Source: Solirubrobacteraceae bacterium
GTDB taxonomy: Bacteria > Actinomycetota > Thermoleophilia > Solirubrobacterales > Solirubrobacteraceae
Length of the DNA stretch: 64,000 nt
NCBI GenBank assembly: GCA_024711025.1
Contig: JANJTP010000016.1
Span: 39,751 to 103,750 of the forward strand
Direction: 5' to 3'
The notes under the pieces are model-generated. The model saw only the letters and a list, made by a program, of their open reading frames with translations. It was not told where the DNA came from and ran no database searches. Shown piece after piece: positions 1 to 8,400 of the stretch; within the stretch, counting starts at the first letter, position 1, and each line of letters begins with the position of its first letter. Position numbers and translations under genes: made by a program.

Positions 1-467
1 ATCACCCCGGCCTCGACGTCGACGGCGCGCACCGCGTCGCGCACCAGCGGCACGAGCAGCTGACCGCCGTCGGCTACCTCGACCTCGAGCGCCTCGCACG
101 ACGGCAGCGCCAGAAGCCCGCGCACGACGCCCACCTCGACCGTCGCGTCCATCACCAGACAGCCCTCGAGCTCCTCGGCCCACCACTCGTCCGGGCCGAG
201 CGGTGGAGTCTCGGAGCGCAGCCGTGTCAGAGCGGCACCGCGCAGGGCCTCGACGGCGGCGCGATCGCCGACGCCCTCGACGCGCACGATCGGCCGCTCG
301 TCCGTGCCGGCGCGACGCTCGATCCGCGTCTCACGCTCGCCGACGCGCAGGCTCTCGCCGAGCAGCAGCAGGTCGCCGCGCGGTTGCGTCACGTGGAAGC
401 TCCCGTCAAGGCCGTGTGGGCGTCCGACCCGGCCGACCGGGAGCCACGGCGAAAGCTCGCGCGCCAC
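1..467 (-). CDS. rimM: Ribosome maturation factor RimM (3' end outside window)
   Basis: RimM binds ribosomal protein S19 and assists maturation of the 30S head domain. The reading frame starts at a GTG at 467 with GAGGGG upstream, which overlaps the khpA stop. The N-terminal barrel has the family signature VGRVGRPHGLDGSF at residues 11-24. The segment PLVRDAV near residue 145 is the start of the C-terminal PRC-barrel. About 155 codons lie in the window and the last part of the PRC-barrel is cut off by the window edge. It is the promoter-distal gene of rpsP-khpA-rimM, a conserved ribosome-biogenesis order. The next gene would be expected to be trmD, but it is not visible. Confidence 0.9.
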   Translation of the reverse strand, partial: MARELSPWLPVGRVGRPHGLDGSFHVTQPRGDLLLLGESLRVGERETRIERRAGTDERPIVRVEGVGDRAAVEALRGAALTRLRSETPPLGPDEWWAEELEGCLVMDATVEVGVVRGLLALPSCEALEVEVADGGQLLVPLVRDAVRAVDVEAGV

Positions 468-477
468 CGCGCGCCCC

Positions 478-711
478 TCAGTCGACGATGTCGATCAGCA
501 CGCGGCGGTTCTCCTTGACCGCCGCCGCCTTGACGACAGCCCGCAGCGCGTTGGCGGTCCGGCCACCGCGGCCGATGACCTTCCCGTAGTCGTCGTCGTC
601 AACCGAGAGCTCGAGCACGACGGTTCCATCGTCCTCCTCGAACTGCTCGACCGCGACGGAGTCGGGCTCGTCGACCAGCAGCCGCGCGAGGTCCTCGAGC
701 AGCTCGCGCAT
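478..711 (-). CDS. khpA: KH-domain RNA-binding protein KhpA (YlqC family)
   Basis: This 77-residue protein consists of one KH domain. The RNA-binding GxxG loop is seen as GRGG at residues 47-50, preceded by DDYGKVI. In Gram-positive bacteria the family acts as a small RNA chaperone, often paired with KhpB/Jag, and affects cell elongation. It lies 11 bases downstream of rpsP and directly before rimM, the usual position for this gene. Length and context are normal. No unusual feature is seen. Confidence 0.93.
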   Translation of the reverse strand: MRELLEDLARLLVDEPDSVAVEQFEEDDGTVVLELSVDDDDYGKVIGRGGRTANALRAVVKAAAVKENRRVLIDIVD

Positions 712-722
712 CGTCGCAGCGC

Positions 723-968
723 TCAGGTCGCGATGCCCTGCGTGCGCAGGAGCTTGCGGACCTGGTCGGTCGGCTGGGCGCCCTTCGCGAGCCAGTCGCG
801 CACGCGCTCCTCGTCGATCGTGATCGTCGAGGGACTCGTCTGGGCGTTGTACTGGCCCACGACCTCGATGAACCGCCCGTCGCGCGGGGAGCGCTGGTCG
901 GCGGCGACGACGCGCCAGATCGGGTTCTTCTTGCCGCCCACGCGAGTGAGCCTCAGTCGTACGGCCAC
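723..968 (-). CDS. rpsP: 30S ribosomal protein S16
   Basis: S16 is a structural protein of the 30S body. The GTG at 968 is chosen as start because the family always begins (M)AVRLRLTRVG, and GAGAGG lies five bases upstream. A longer frame reaching 1052 would add 28 residues without resemblance to S16. The protein is 81 residues, a typical length. The block GGKKNPIWRVVAADQRSPRD is diagnostic. It is the first gene of the rpsP-khpA-rimM group and lies downstream of ffh on the same strand. A 30-bp piece of this gene (772-801) recurs with one mismatch at 22281-22310. Confidence 0.95.
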   Translation of the reverse strand: MAVRLRLTRVGGKKNPIWRVVAADQRSPRDGRFIEVVGQYNAQTSPSTITIDEERVRDWLAKGAQPTDQVRKLLRTQGIAT

Positions 969-1022
969 GGGTTCCTCTCGGACTTCAGGGAAAAGCTCGG
1001 CTGTGAGGGTAGCGAAGCCGGC

Positions 1023-1074
1023 ACGGGCACGGACGGCGAGTCTCGCCTCCACGGGCGCGGACGGCGAGTCTCGC
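1023..1074. repeat. 24-bp direct repeat in the rpsP leader
   Basis: Two copies of a 24-bp sequence (1023-1046 and 1051-1074) differ at one base and are spaced 28 bp apart. They lie between ffh and the rpsP start. No open frame needs them. Their role is unknown, and a leader RNA structure is only a possibility. Confidence 0.7.
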
Positions 1075-1097
1075 GGCTGTGGGGACGCCCGGCGCCC

Positions 1098-2432
1098 TCA
1101 GCGAGCCTGTCGCATCAGCGCGCCGATGTCGGGCATCTTGCCGCGCCCGATCTGGCGCATCAGCTTGCGCATCTGGTCGAACTGCTTGATCAGCTGTCCG
1201 ACCTGCTGGACGCTGGTGCCGGAGCCACGGGCGATGCGCAGGCGGCGCGAGCCCTTGATCAGCTCCGGCCGGCGGCGCTCGTCCGGCGTCATCGAGCGGA
1301 TGATCGCCTCGACGCGGTCGAGCTCACGCTCGTCGACCTTCATGTTCTTGAGCTGGTGGCCGGCGAGCCCGGGCATCATTCCCAGCAGGCTCTGGAGGGG
1401 GCCCATGCGCCGCACCTGCGCCAGCTGGGCGAGGAAGTCCTCCAGCGTGAACTCGTTGCGGCGCAGCTTGCGCTCGAGATCGCGCGCCTCGTCCTCGTCG
1501 TAGGCCTTCTGCGTCTTCTCGATCAGGCTCAGGACGTCGCCCATCCCGAGGATGCGCTGAGCCATGCGGTCGGGGTGGAAGCGCTCGAACTGCTCGATCC
1601 GCTCGCCGGTGCTCGCGAACAGGATCGGCTTGCCGGTCACGGCCTTGACGGACAGGGCCGCGCCACCGCGCGCGTCGCCGTCGAGCTTGGTCATCACGAC
1701 CCCGTCGAACTGCACCGCCTGCGCGAACTGCTCGGCGACGTTGACGGCGTCCTGGCCGGTCATCGCGTCGACGACGAGCAGGACCTGCGTCGGGCGCGTC
1801 GCCTTGCGGATGCGCACGAGCTCGTCCATCAGGTCGGCATCGACGTGCAGCCGGCCGGCGGTGTCGACGATCAGGACGTCCTTGCCCTGCCGCTTGGCCT
1901 CGTCGAGCGCCCACGCCGCGATCTTCACCGGATCCTCGTCGGTGCCGCGCTCGTAGACGTCCGCCCCGGCGCGCTCGCCCATCGTCACGAGCTGCTCGAC
2001 GGCGGCCGGACGGTAGACGTCGCACGCGGCGAGCGCCACCGACGAGCCGTGCTCCTCGCGCAGATGGCGGGCCAGCTTCGCGGCGGCCGTGGTCTTGCCG
2101 GAGCCCTGCAGGCCCGCCAGCAGCACGACCGTCGGTGGGCGCGACGCGAAGGCGATCCCCGCGGCCTCCCCGCCCATCAGGCTCGCCAGCTCCTCGTCGA
2201 CGATCTTGACGACCTGCTGGCCGGGGTTGAGTCCGCCGACGACGTCGGCTCCCAGGCAGCGCTCCTTGACGGTCTTCGTGAACGCCTTGACGACCTTGAA
2301 GTTGACGTCCGCCTCGAGCAGCGCGAGGCGGATCTCGCGCATCGCGCGGTCGACGTCCTCCCCCGTCAGCGTCCCGCGCGAGCGCAGGTCGGTGAGCGTC
2401 GCCTGGAGCTTCTCGGACAGCGCGTCGAACAC
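1098..2432 (-). CDS. ffh: Signal recognition particle protein Ffh
   Basis: Ffh is the GTPase subunit of SRP. It binds 4.5S RNA and signal peptides and delivers ribosomes to FtsY at the membrane. The 444-residue sequence has the N domain, then the G domain with P-loop GLQGSGKTT near residue 107, DTAGRLHVDADLMDEL, and TKLDGDARGG. The M domain follows with its RRLRIARGSGTS RNA-binding motif near residue 400 and a short Met-rich C-terminus. Length is normal. The partner receptor FtsY is encoded nearby at 4067-5074 on the same strand, separated by two membrane-protein genes. Confidence 0.97.
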   Translation of the reverse strand: MFDALSEKLQATLTDLRSRGTLTGEDVDRAMREIRLALLEADVNFKVVKAFTKTVKERCLGADVVGGLNPGQQVVKIVDEELASLMGGEAAGIAFASRPPTVVLLAGLQGSGKTTAAAKLARHLREEHGSSVALAACDVYRPAAVEQLVTMGERAGADVYERGTDEDPVKIAAWALDEAKRQGKDVLIVDTAGRLHVDADLMDELVRIRKATRPTQVLLVVDAMTGQDAVNVAEQFAQAVQFDGVVMTKLDGDARGGAALSVKAVTGKPILFASTGERIEQFERFHPDRMAQRILGMGDVLSLIEKTQKAYDEDEARDLERKLRRNEFTLEDFLAQLAQVRRMGPLQSLLGMMPGLAGHQLKNMKVDERELDRVEAIIRSMTPDERRRPELIKGSRRLRIARGSGTSVQQVGQLIKQFDQMRKLMRQIGRGKMPDIGALMRQAR

Positions 2433-2480
2433 GCCCGCAGTCTGACAGCCCGCCGATCGACTTCGGCCGGCGGTCGGGCT

Positions 2481-2590
2481 CTACTCGGGCTGTGACAGGG
2501 ACCTACTCCGGCTGTGGCAGGGACCTACTCCGGCCATGGCCGGGGCTCGACTCCGGCGGTGGCCGGGCTCTACTCGGGCCGCGGCAGCTC
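2481..2590. repeat. 22-bp imperfect tandem repeat between the stomatin gene and ffh
   Basis: About five copies of a unit of the form CTACTCCGGCTGTGGCAGGG follow one another, with matching points at 2482, 2504, 2526, 2548 and 2571. Copies drift in sequence. The last copies run into the 3' end of the stomatin gene, so its C-terminal tail may have been extended by repeat growth. Confidence 0.75.
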
Positions 2591-3568
2591 GCGCGAGCCG
2601 GCCTCACCGGGCTCGCCGGATCGCGGCAGCTCGCGTGAGCCGGAGTCGGCAGGCCCGCGCTCGGACGGCTCGACCTCGCGGGATCCCCCCTGATCGCCCA
2701 GGCCGAGCCGGCCGACGGCTCCGCCCAGGTTGCTGAGCGCGCTGGTGAACTCCTGGGGGATGATCCAGAGCTTGCTCGCCTGCCCCTCGGCGAGCCGCGG
2801 CAGCATCTGCAGGTACTGGTAGCTCAGCAGCTTGGGGTCGGGATCGCCCTCGTGGATCGCGCGGAACACGGTGTCGATCGCCTTCGCCTCACCCTCCGCG
2901 CGCAGGATCGCCGCCTGCTTGGCGCCCTCGGCCCTCAGCACGGCCGACTGCTTCTCGCCCTCCGCCGTGAGGATCTGGGACTGCTTGATGCCCTCCGCGT
3001 TCAGGATCGCCGCGCGACGGTCGCGCTCGGCGCGCATCTGCTTCTCCATCGCCTCCTGGATGCCGCCCGGCGGGTCGATCGACTTCAGCTCGACGCCGTT
3101 GACGCGGATGCCCCACTTTCCGGTGCGCTCGTCGAGGACGACGCGAAGCTCGGTGTTCACGCGCTCGCGGCCGGTCAGCGCATCCTCGAGCGTCAGCGCG
3201 CCGACGATGTTGCGCAGCGTCGTGACGGTGAGCTGCTCGATCGCCTGCAGAGGACTTGCGATCTCGTAAGAGGCCGCACGCGGATCGGTGATCGTGAAGT
3301 ACAGGACCGTGTCGATCTGGACCGACACGTTGTCCTGCGTGATGACCGGCTGGGGCGGGAAGGTGACGACCTGCTCGCGCAGGTCGATCAGCGGCCGGAC
3401 CCGGTCGATGAACGGGATGACGATCGCCAGGCCGGGGCCGAGCGTGCGCTGGTAGCGCCCAAGCCGCTCGACCACTCCGGCGCGGGCCTGGGGGATGATC
3501 CGCACGGTCTTCGCCGCCACGAACAGGGCGAAGAGGACCAACACGGCGACGACGATGAGCCCGGCCAC
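2570..3568 (-). CDS. SPFH/stomatin-like membrane protease regulator (QmcA type)
   Basis: The 332-residue protein has an N-terminal membrane anchor (residues 2-20). An SPFH/band-7 domain follows (about 24-185; ARAGVVERLGRYQRTLGPGL is typical). Next comes an Ala/Glu-rich coiled coil with repeated RAEG units (about 185-235) and a C-terminal oligomerisation part with YLQMLP. Stomatins form membrane-associated rings and work with NfeD proteins, whose gene lies 13 bases upstream. The last 45 residues are low-complexity with a repeated SRELPR motif and coincide with the start of a 22-bp tandem repeat, so the C-terminus may be variable. Function here is inferred from family and pairing only. Confidence 0.9.
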   Translation of the reverse strand: MAGLIVVAVLVLFALFVAAKTVRIIPQARAGVVERLGRYQRTLGPGLAIVIPFIDRVRPLIDLREQVVTFPPQPVITQDNVSVQIDTVLYFTITDPRAASYEIASPLQAIEQLTVTTLRNIVGALTLEDALTGRERVNTELRVVLDERTGKWGIRVNGVELKSIDPPGGIQEAMEKQMRAERDRRAAILNAEGIKQSQILTAEGEKQSAVLRAEGAKQAAILRAEGEAKAIDTVFRAIHEGDPDPKLLSYQYLQMLPRLAEGQASKLWIIPQEFTSALSNLGGAVGRLGLGDQGGSREVEPSERGPADSGSRELPRSGEPGEAGSRELPRPE

Positions 3569-3581
3569 GGCAGCCTCCTGA

Positions 3582-4034
3582 TCAGTCCGACACGAGCGCC
3601 GTCGCGCCCTGGATCTCTATGACCTGCACACGACTCCCGGGCTCGAACTCGCGCCCCTCGTCGAACGCGCGCGCCGTCCAGATCTCGCCCTCCAGCTTCA
3701 CCGTCCCGGAGCTCGCGCCGCCGGAGATCCGCTGCTCGACGATCGCGGCACGCCCGATCAGCGCGGCCGTGCCGGTTCGGACGTGCGGCGGCTGGCGCAG
3801 GTGACGTCGGGCGACCGGCCTGACGATCGCGAACGAAGCGGCGGTCAGCACGGTGAACAGCAGCCACGCGATGGGCTCCCCGGCGCCCGCCAGAGAGGCG
3901 ATCGTCGCCGCCGACGCGCCGATCGCGAACGGCCCGAGGAAGAAGCTCGTCGTGGCGATCTCACCCACGGCGAGCGCCACGGCCGCGATCAGCCAGATGA
4001 CCCATGCGTCCATCACCGCCAGCGTATCGGCCAT
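3582..4034 (-). CDS. NfeD-like membrane protein
   Basis: This 150-residue protein has two or three hydrophobic segments in its first 75 residues. They are followed by an OB-fold domain (about 85-148) with TGTAALIGRAAIVEQ and GREFEPGSRVQVIEIQG, the normal short NfeD1b plan. Partners are stomatin/SPFH proteins, and the stomatin gene follows directly. The pair lies between ftsY and ffh, so it may share transcription with the protein-targeting genes. It lacks the ClpP-like protease domain of long NfeD proteins. Confidence 0.88.
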   Translation of the reverse strand: MADTLAVMDAWVIWLIAAVALAVGEIATTSFFLGPFAIGASAATIASLAGAGEPIAWLLFTVLTAASFAIVRPVARRHLRQPPHVRTGTAALIGRAAIVEQRISGGASSGTVKLEGEIWTARAFDEGREFEPGSRVQVIEIQGATALVSD

Positions 4035-4066
4035 GCCGGGCGGCGTCGCTCCCCGGGGCTCGACGG

Positions 4067-5074
4067 CTACGGGGCCAGCAGCGCCTGGGCGTAGTCGTCC
4101 GGGTCGAACGGGCGCAGATCGTCCAGCTGCTCCCCCACGCCGATCAGCTTCACCGGGATCGCGAGCTCGCGCGCGATCGCCAGCGCGATCCCTCCCTTGG
4201 CCGTCCCGTCGAGCTTGGTCAGCACGATCCCGCTGATCGGCGTCGCCTCCGAGAAGAGCTGCGCCTGGCGCAGCCCGTTCTGGCCGGTCGTCGCATCGAC
4301 CGTGAGCAGCGTCTCGTGCGGCGCGCCGTCGAGCTGCTTGGAGATCACACGGCGGACCTTGGCGAGCTCGGCCATCAGGTCGTCCTGCGTGTGCAGCCGC
4401 CCAGCGGTGTCGACGATCACCACGTCCGCGCCCTCCTCACGCCCGAGGCGCACGGCCTCGAACGCGACCGAGCCCGGATCGCCGCCGGCCGGGCCGGTGA
4501 CGACCTCGCAGCCCGCGCGACGGCCCCATTCCTCGAGCTGCTCGACTGCCGCCGCGCGGAACGTGTCGGCGGCCCCGAGGACCACCCGAAGCCCCTGCTC
4601 GCGCGTGAGGTGCCAGGCGAGCTTGCCGATCGTCGTCGTCTTGCCGGTGCCGTTGACGCCGGCGACCATCACGACAGTGGGCGCGTGGCGCAGGTCGATC
4701 CGGCCGTCGCCGGCCGCCGCCTGCTCGGCGAGCAGCTCGACGAGACGGGCCTGGAGCGCCTCGCCACCCTCGACCTGGCCGCTCGTCGCCTCGCGCTCGA
4801 GGCGCTCGACCACCTCGGCGGTCGTCCGGGCACCGACGTCGGCCATGATCAGCGCCTCCTCCAGGCGCTCCCAGGTCTCGTCGTCGAGCGTGTCGAAGAG
4901 CGTCGCCTGGACCTCTGCCTGAAGCGCCTGGCGCGTCTTCGAGAGGTTCTCGCGCAGACGACGCAGCAGTCCCCGGCGACGCTCGCGCGCGACGGGCTCA
5001 GCGGCCACAGGTGCGCCGCCCGCGGCGCCGGGCTCCCTGTCGAGGATGAACACGTCGTTCCAGTCGCGGGCCAC
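4067..5074 (-). CDS. ftsY: SRP receptor FtsY
   Basis: FtsY is the membrane-associated GTPase that receives SRP-ribosome complexes. The 335-residue protein has a short basic N-terminal segment in place of the long acidic domain of E. coli. The NG domain follows: GVNGTGKTTTIGKLA near residue 143, DTFRAAAVEQLEEW, DTAGRLHTQDDLMAEL, and TKLDGTAKGG near residue 288. It ends at FDPDDYAQALL. It is 65 bases downstream of smc, a common arrangement. No irregularity is seen. Confidence 0.96.
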   Translation of the reverse strand: MARDWNDVFILDREPGAAGGAPVAAEPVARERRRGLLRRLRENLSKTRQALQAEVQATLFDTLDDETWERLEEALIMADVGARTTAEVVERLEREATSGQVEGGEALQARLVELLAEQAAAGDGRIDLRHAPTVVMVAGVNGTGKTTTIGKLAWHLTREQGLRVVLGAADTFRAAAVEQLEEWGRRAGCEVVTGPAGGDPGSVAFEAVRLGREEGADVVIVDTAGRLHTQDDLMAELAKVRRVISKQLDGAPHETLLTVDATTGQNGLRQAQLFSEATPISGIVLTKLDGTAKGGIALAIARELAIPVKLIGVGEQLDDLRPFDPDDYAQALLAP

Positions 5075-5139
5075 GGCGGGTCGCGACGATAGCGGAGCGG
5101 AGCGGCTCGCCTCGGAGCCGTCGCGACCGGCGGCTCCGA

Positions 5140-8100
5140 TCAGGCCGCCGCTTGCCGCGACTCCTGCGAGCCGTCGTCGCGCGGCAGCCGCCGCGAGACG
5201 ACCTTCGAGACTCCGTCACCACCCATCGAGACGCCGTACAGCATGTCGGCGGCCTCCATCGTGCGCTTCTGGTGGGTCACGACGATGAACTGGGCGCGGT
5301 CGCGGTAGCTGCGCAGCAGATCGAGGAAGCGGTCGATGTTGAGGTCGTCGAGCGCCGCCTCGACCTCGTCGAGGATGTAGAAGGGGCACGGCTTGGCGAG
5401 GAAGACCGCGAAGAGGAAGGAGATCGCGGTCATCGACTTCTCGCCGCCCGACAGCAGCGAGAGGCGCTTCATCGACTTGCCCGCCGGCGTGATCTCGATC
5501 TCAACGCCGAGGTCGTCCTCGGGCTCGCCGAGCTCGCGCTGCGCCTCGGCCTCGGCCGCGTCCTCGGCCAGCGTCGCGTCGCCGTCCCCCGCCGTGCCGC
5601 CGAGCACCGGCCGCGGGCCGGCGTCCTCGCGCACAAGCCGCAGGCGACCCCGCCCCCCGGGGAAGCAGTGTGCGACGAGCTCCTCGAAGTTCGCCGCCGC
5701 GGCCGCGAACGTCTCCTCGAAGGTGACACGTATCTGCCGGTCGGTGTCGCGGATCAGCGTGCGCAGCTCACGCATCGCCGTCTCGAGATCGGTTCGCTGG
5801 CGCTCGAGCTCCTCGACGTGAGCCAGCGCCTCCTCGTACTCGGCCTTCGCCAGCGGGTTGACGGGCCCGAGCTGCTCGCGGCGGCGCAGCAGCCGCTCGA
5901 TCCGCGCCCGCAGCGCCTCGGCCTGCTCGGCCGCGAGCGGCTCGGGCGCCGGCTCCGGCGGCAGCCCCAGCCTACGGCCCAGCTGGCCAAGCTCGGCGGC
6001 GCTCTCGGCCTCCTGGTCGCGTGCCTGCTGCGCCCGCACCTCCGCGACCGTCAGCGCGTCGCCGCACCCGCGCAGGCGCTGCTGGATCTGGGCCTCGACG
6101 GACGCGCAGTCGCGCAGCTCCGCGGCGACCCCCTCGCCGGCCCGCCGGTCCTCGGCGAGCTCGGCCTCGACGATCGAGACGCGAGCGCGAACCGCCTCGC
6201 GGGCGGCTCCCAACGCCGCCGCGAGCCGCTCGCCGGCGGGCGCCAGGGCCTCGTCGCGTGCGATCGCCTCGCGCAGGCCGACGATCGCCGCGGCGCGCTC
6301 GTCGCGCTCACGACGCGCACGGTCGGCGACGCGGCGCTCGGCGGCGAGCTCGCCCTCGAGCTGCGCTCGGCGAACCGCGCCGGCGCCCTGCTCGGGAGCG
6401 CGGCGGCGCTCCTCGATCAGCCAGCCCGAGCGACGCTCGGCCTCGCCGCAGGCCGCGACGGCGCGCTCCGCCTCGCGCATGGCGCGATCGGAGCCGTCGC
6501 GCGTGGCGTTCGCGGCGGCGACGGCGCGCGAGGCGGCCTCGACGGCCGCCAGAGCGACCTGCTCGGCGCGTGCGGCCCCCTGCGACTCCTCGATCAGCGC
6601 GTCACGCCGGTTGCGCTCGGCGAGGATCCGCTCGCCGCCGCCCTGCGCGGCCTGGACGAGCTCGGCGGCGGCACCCAGCCAGGCGCGACCGCCGGGCGTC
6701 ACCGCGACGCCGGTGAAACCGTCCGACAGCGCCGCCAGGTCGTCGACGAGCCAGGCATCCGCCAGCAGGCGACGTGCGAGCGCCGCCGTCGCATCCGGAC
6801 CGCGCACCACGTCGGCCAGGCGGCGCGCTCCGGCGACCGGCGGCCGATCGCCCGTCGCAGGCGCACCGCCGCCCCGCTCGGCGGCGATGAGCACGGAGCC
6901 GCCGTCGGCGCCGAGCCGCTCGAGAAGCGCCTCGCCGGCATGGAGGTCGGCGGCGATCGCCGAGCTGAGCCGACCGCCGAGCGCCGCGGCGACCGCGAGC
7001 TCGCATCCCGGCTCGACCTCGAGGTCGTCGGACAGCGAGCGCTCGCCCCGCGGCGCGCCCGCACGACTGCGCAGGTACTGGTTGGCGGCCGCGAGCTCGG
7101 CGCCGACCCGCGCCGCGTCACGTCGGGCCTGCTCGGCTCCGCGCTCGGCCGCGCGCAGCGCCCCGCGGGCGACCTCACAGGCCTCGTCGGACTGCGCGAG
7201 CGCCGCCCGCCGGCCCTCGAGCCCGGCTACGGCCGCCTGGTGCTCGACCACCGCCCGCTCGTGCTCGGCGGCGAGCGCCGCGAGCTCACGCTCCAGCTCC
7301 TCGGCGCGCTCGGCGTCGAGCCGGAGCAGCTCGGACTCGATCGCGGCGATCCGCTCGCCGCCGGCGTCGTCGGGCGCATCGGCGCGCTCCGCCGCCTCGA
7401 GCGCTGCGAGCCTGGCACGGCGCCGCTCCAGCCGTTCGCCGAGCGTGGTGAGCGTCTCGCCCGTACGCTCCAGGCGCAGCTCGATCCGGTCGCAGGCGGT
7501 CCGCGCGCGCTCGGCGCGCCGCGCGATCGCGTCGCGCCGCTCGCCACGCTCGGCGAGCGCGCGCTCGGCCCGCTCGCGCCGAACGGCCACCTCGCCCAGC
7601 GCGGCCTCGGCCGCATCGCGCTCGACCCGCGCCTGCGCCGCCTGGGCCTGGGCGGCACCGAGCGCCGCACGGCGCTCGCGCAGCTCGTCGCGGCCGAGCT
7701 CCCAGCGCGACTCGAGCGTCTGGCGCTCGAGTCGCTCGTGCAGCTCGGCGGCCTCCGCCTGGCGCTCGCGCGGCGTGCGCCGCGAGCGCGCCTCGCCCTC
7801 GCCGTCGAGCGCGCGGTCGAGGTTCTCCTGCGTCCGATCGAGCTTGAGCTGGGCACGGCGCCGGCGCTTGCGGTGCTTGCCGAGCCCCGCGGCCTCCTCG
7901 ATCAGCAGCCGGCGATCCTTCGGCTTGGAGGTGACGATCGACTCGACGCGGCCCTGCGAGACGACCGAGTGCATCTCCTTGCCAAGACCCGTGTCGGACA
8001 GCACCTCGAGCACGTCGACCAGCCGGCAGCGAGCCCCGTTGAGGCGGTACTCGCCCTCGCCGCTGCGATCGAGCCGGCGGACGATCGAGATCTCGCCGAC

Positions 8101-8382
8101 CGGCAGGTCGACGGTTCCGTCGGAGTTGTCGAGCACCAGCTCGACCTCGGCGGCGCCGCGGGCCTGGACGCCGTGCCCCCCGGAGAAGATGACGTCCTGC
8201 ATCGACTGGCCGCGCACGGCCAGCGGCGACTGCTCGCCCATCGCCCAGAGGACGGCGTCGGTGACGTTCGACTTGCCCGAGCCGTTGGGGCCGACGACGA
8301 CCGAGACGCCGGGCGCGAAGTCGAGCTTCGTGCGGTCCGGAAACGACTTGAACCCCTTGAGCGTGATCGACCTCAGATGCAC
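5140..8382 (-). CDS. smc: Chromosome segregation ATPase SMC
   Basis: SMC forms the condensin-like ring with ScpA/ScpB that organises and segregates the chromosome. The N-terminal head carries Walker A GPNGSGKSN at residues 32-40. The C-terminal head carries the ABC signature LSLLSGGEKS and Walker B FYILDEVEAALDD. A hinge domain (about 430-560) separates two Ala/Arg/Glu-rich coiled-coil arms. At 1080 residues it is about 70-100 shorter than most SMCs. By eye the N-terminal arm (about 165-430) is shorter than the C-terminal one (about 570-900). It follows rnc by 18 bases in the usual rnc-smc-ftsY order. Confidence 0.96.
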   Translation of the reverse strand: MHLRSITLKGFKSFPDRTKLDFAPGVSVVVGPNGSGKSNVTDAVLWAMGEQSPLAVRGQSMQDVIFSGGHGVQARGAAEVELVLDNSDGTVDLPVGEISIVRRLDRSGEGEYRLNGARCRLVDVLEVLSDTGLGKEMHSVVSQGRVESIVTSKPKDRRLLIEEAAGLGKHRKRRRRAQLKLDRTQENLDRALDGEGEARSRRTPRERQAEAAELHERLERQTLESRWELGRDELRERRAALGAAQAQAAQARVERDAAEAALGEVAVRRERAERALAERGERRDAIARRAERARTACDRIELRLERTGETLTTLGERLERRRARLAALEAAERADAPDDAGGERIAAIESELLRLDAERAEELERELAALAAEHERAVVEHQAAVAGLEGRRAALAQSDEACEVARGALRAAERGAEQARRDAARVGAELAAANQYLRSRAGAPRGERSLSDDLEVEPGCELAVAAALGGRLSSAIAADLHAGEALLERLGADGGSVLIAAERGGGAPATGDRPPVAGARRLADVVRGPDATAALARRLLADAWLVDDLAALSDGFTGVAVTPGGRAWLGAAAELVQAAQGGGERILAERNRRDALIEESQGAARAEQVALAAVEAASRAVAAANATRDGSDRAMREAERAVAACGEAERRSGWLIEERRRAPEQGAGAVRRAQLEGELAAERRVADRARRERDERAAAIVGLREAIARDEALAPAGERLAAALGAAREAVRARVSIVEAELAEDRRAGEGVAAELRDCASVEAQIQQRLRGCGDALTVAEVRAQQARDQEAESAAELGQLGRRLGLPPEPAPEPLAAEQAEALRARIERLLRRREQLGPVNPLAKAEYEEALAHVEELERQRTDLETAMRELRTLIRDTDRQIRVTFEETFAAAAANFEELVAHCFPGGRGRLRLVREDAGPRPVLGGTAGDGDATLAEDAAEAEAQRELGEPEDDLGVEIEITPAGKSMKRLSLLSGGEKSMTAISFLFAVFLAKPCPFYILDEVEAALDDLNIDRFLDLLRSYRDRAQFIVVTHQKRTMEAADMLYGVSMGGDGVSKVVSRRLPRDDGSQESRQAAA

Positions 8383-8400
8383 GTCAGCTCCCCTCCCCGG

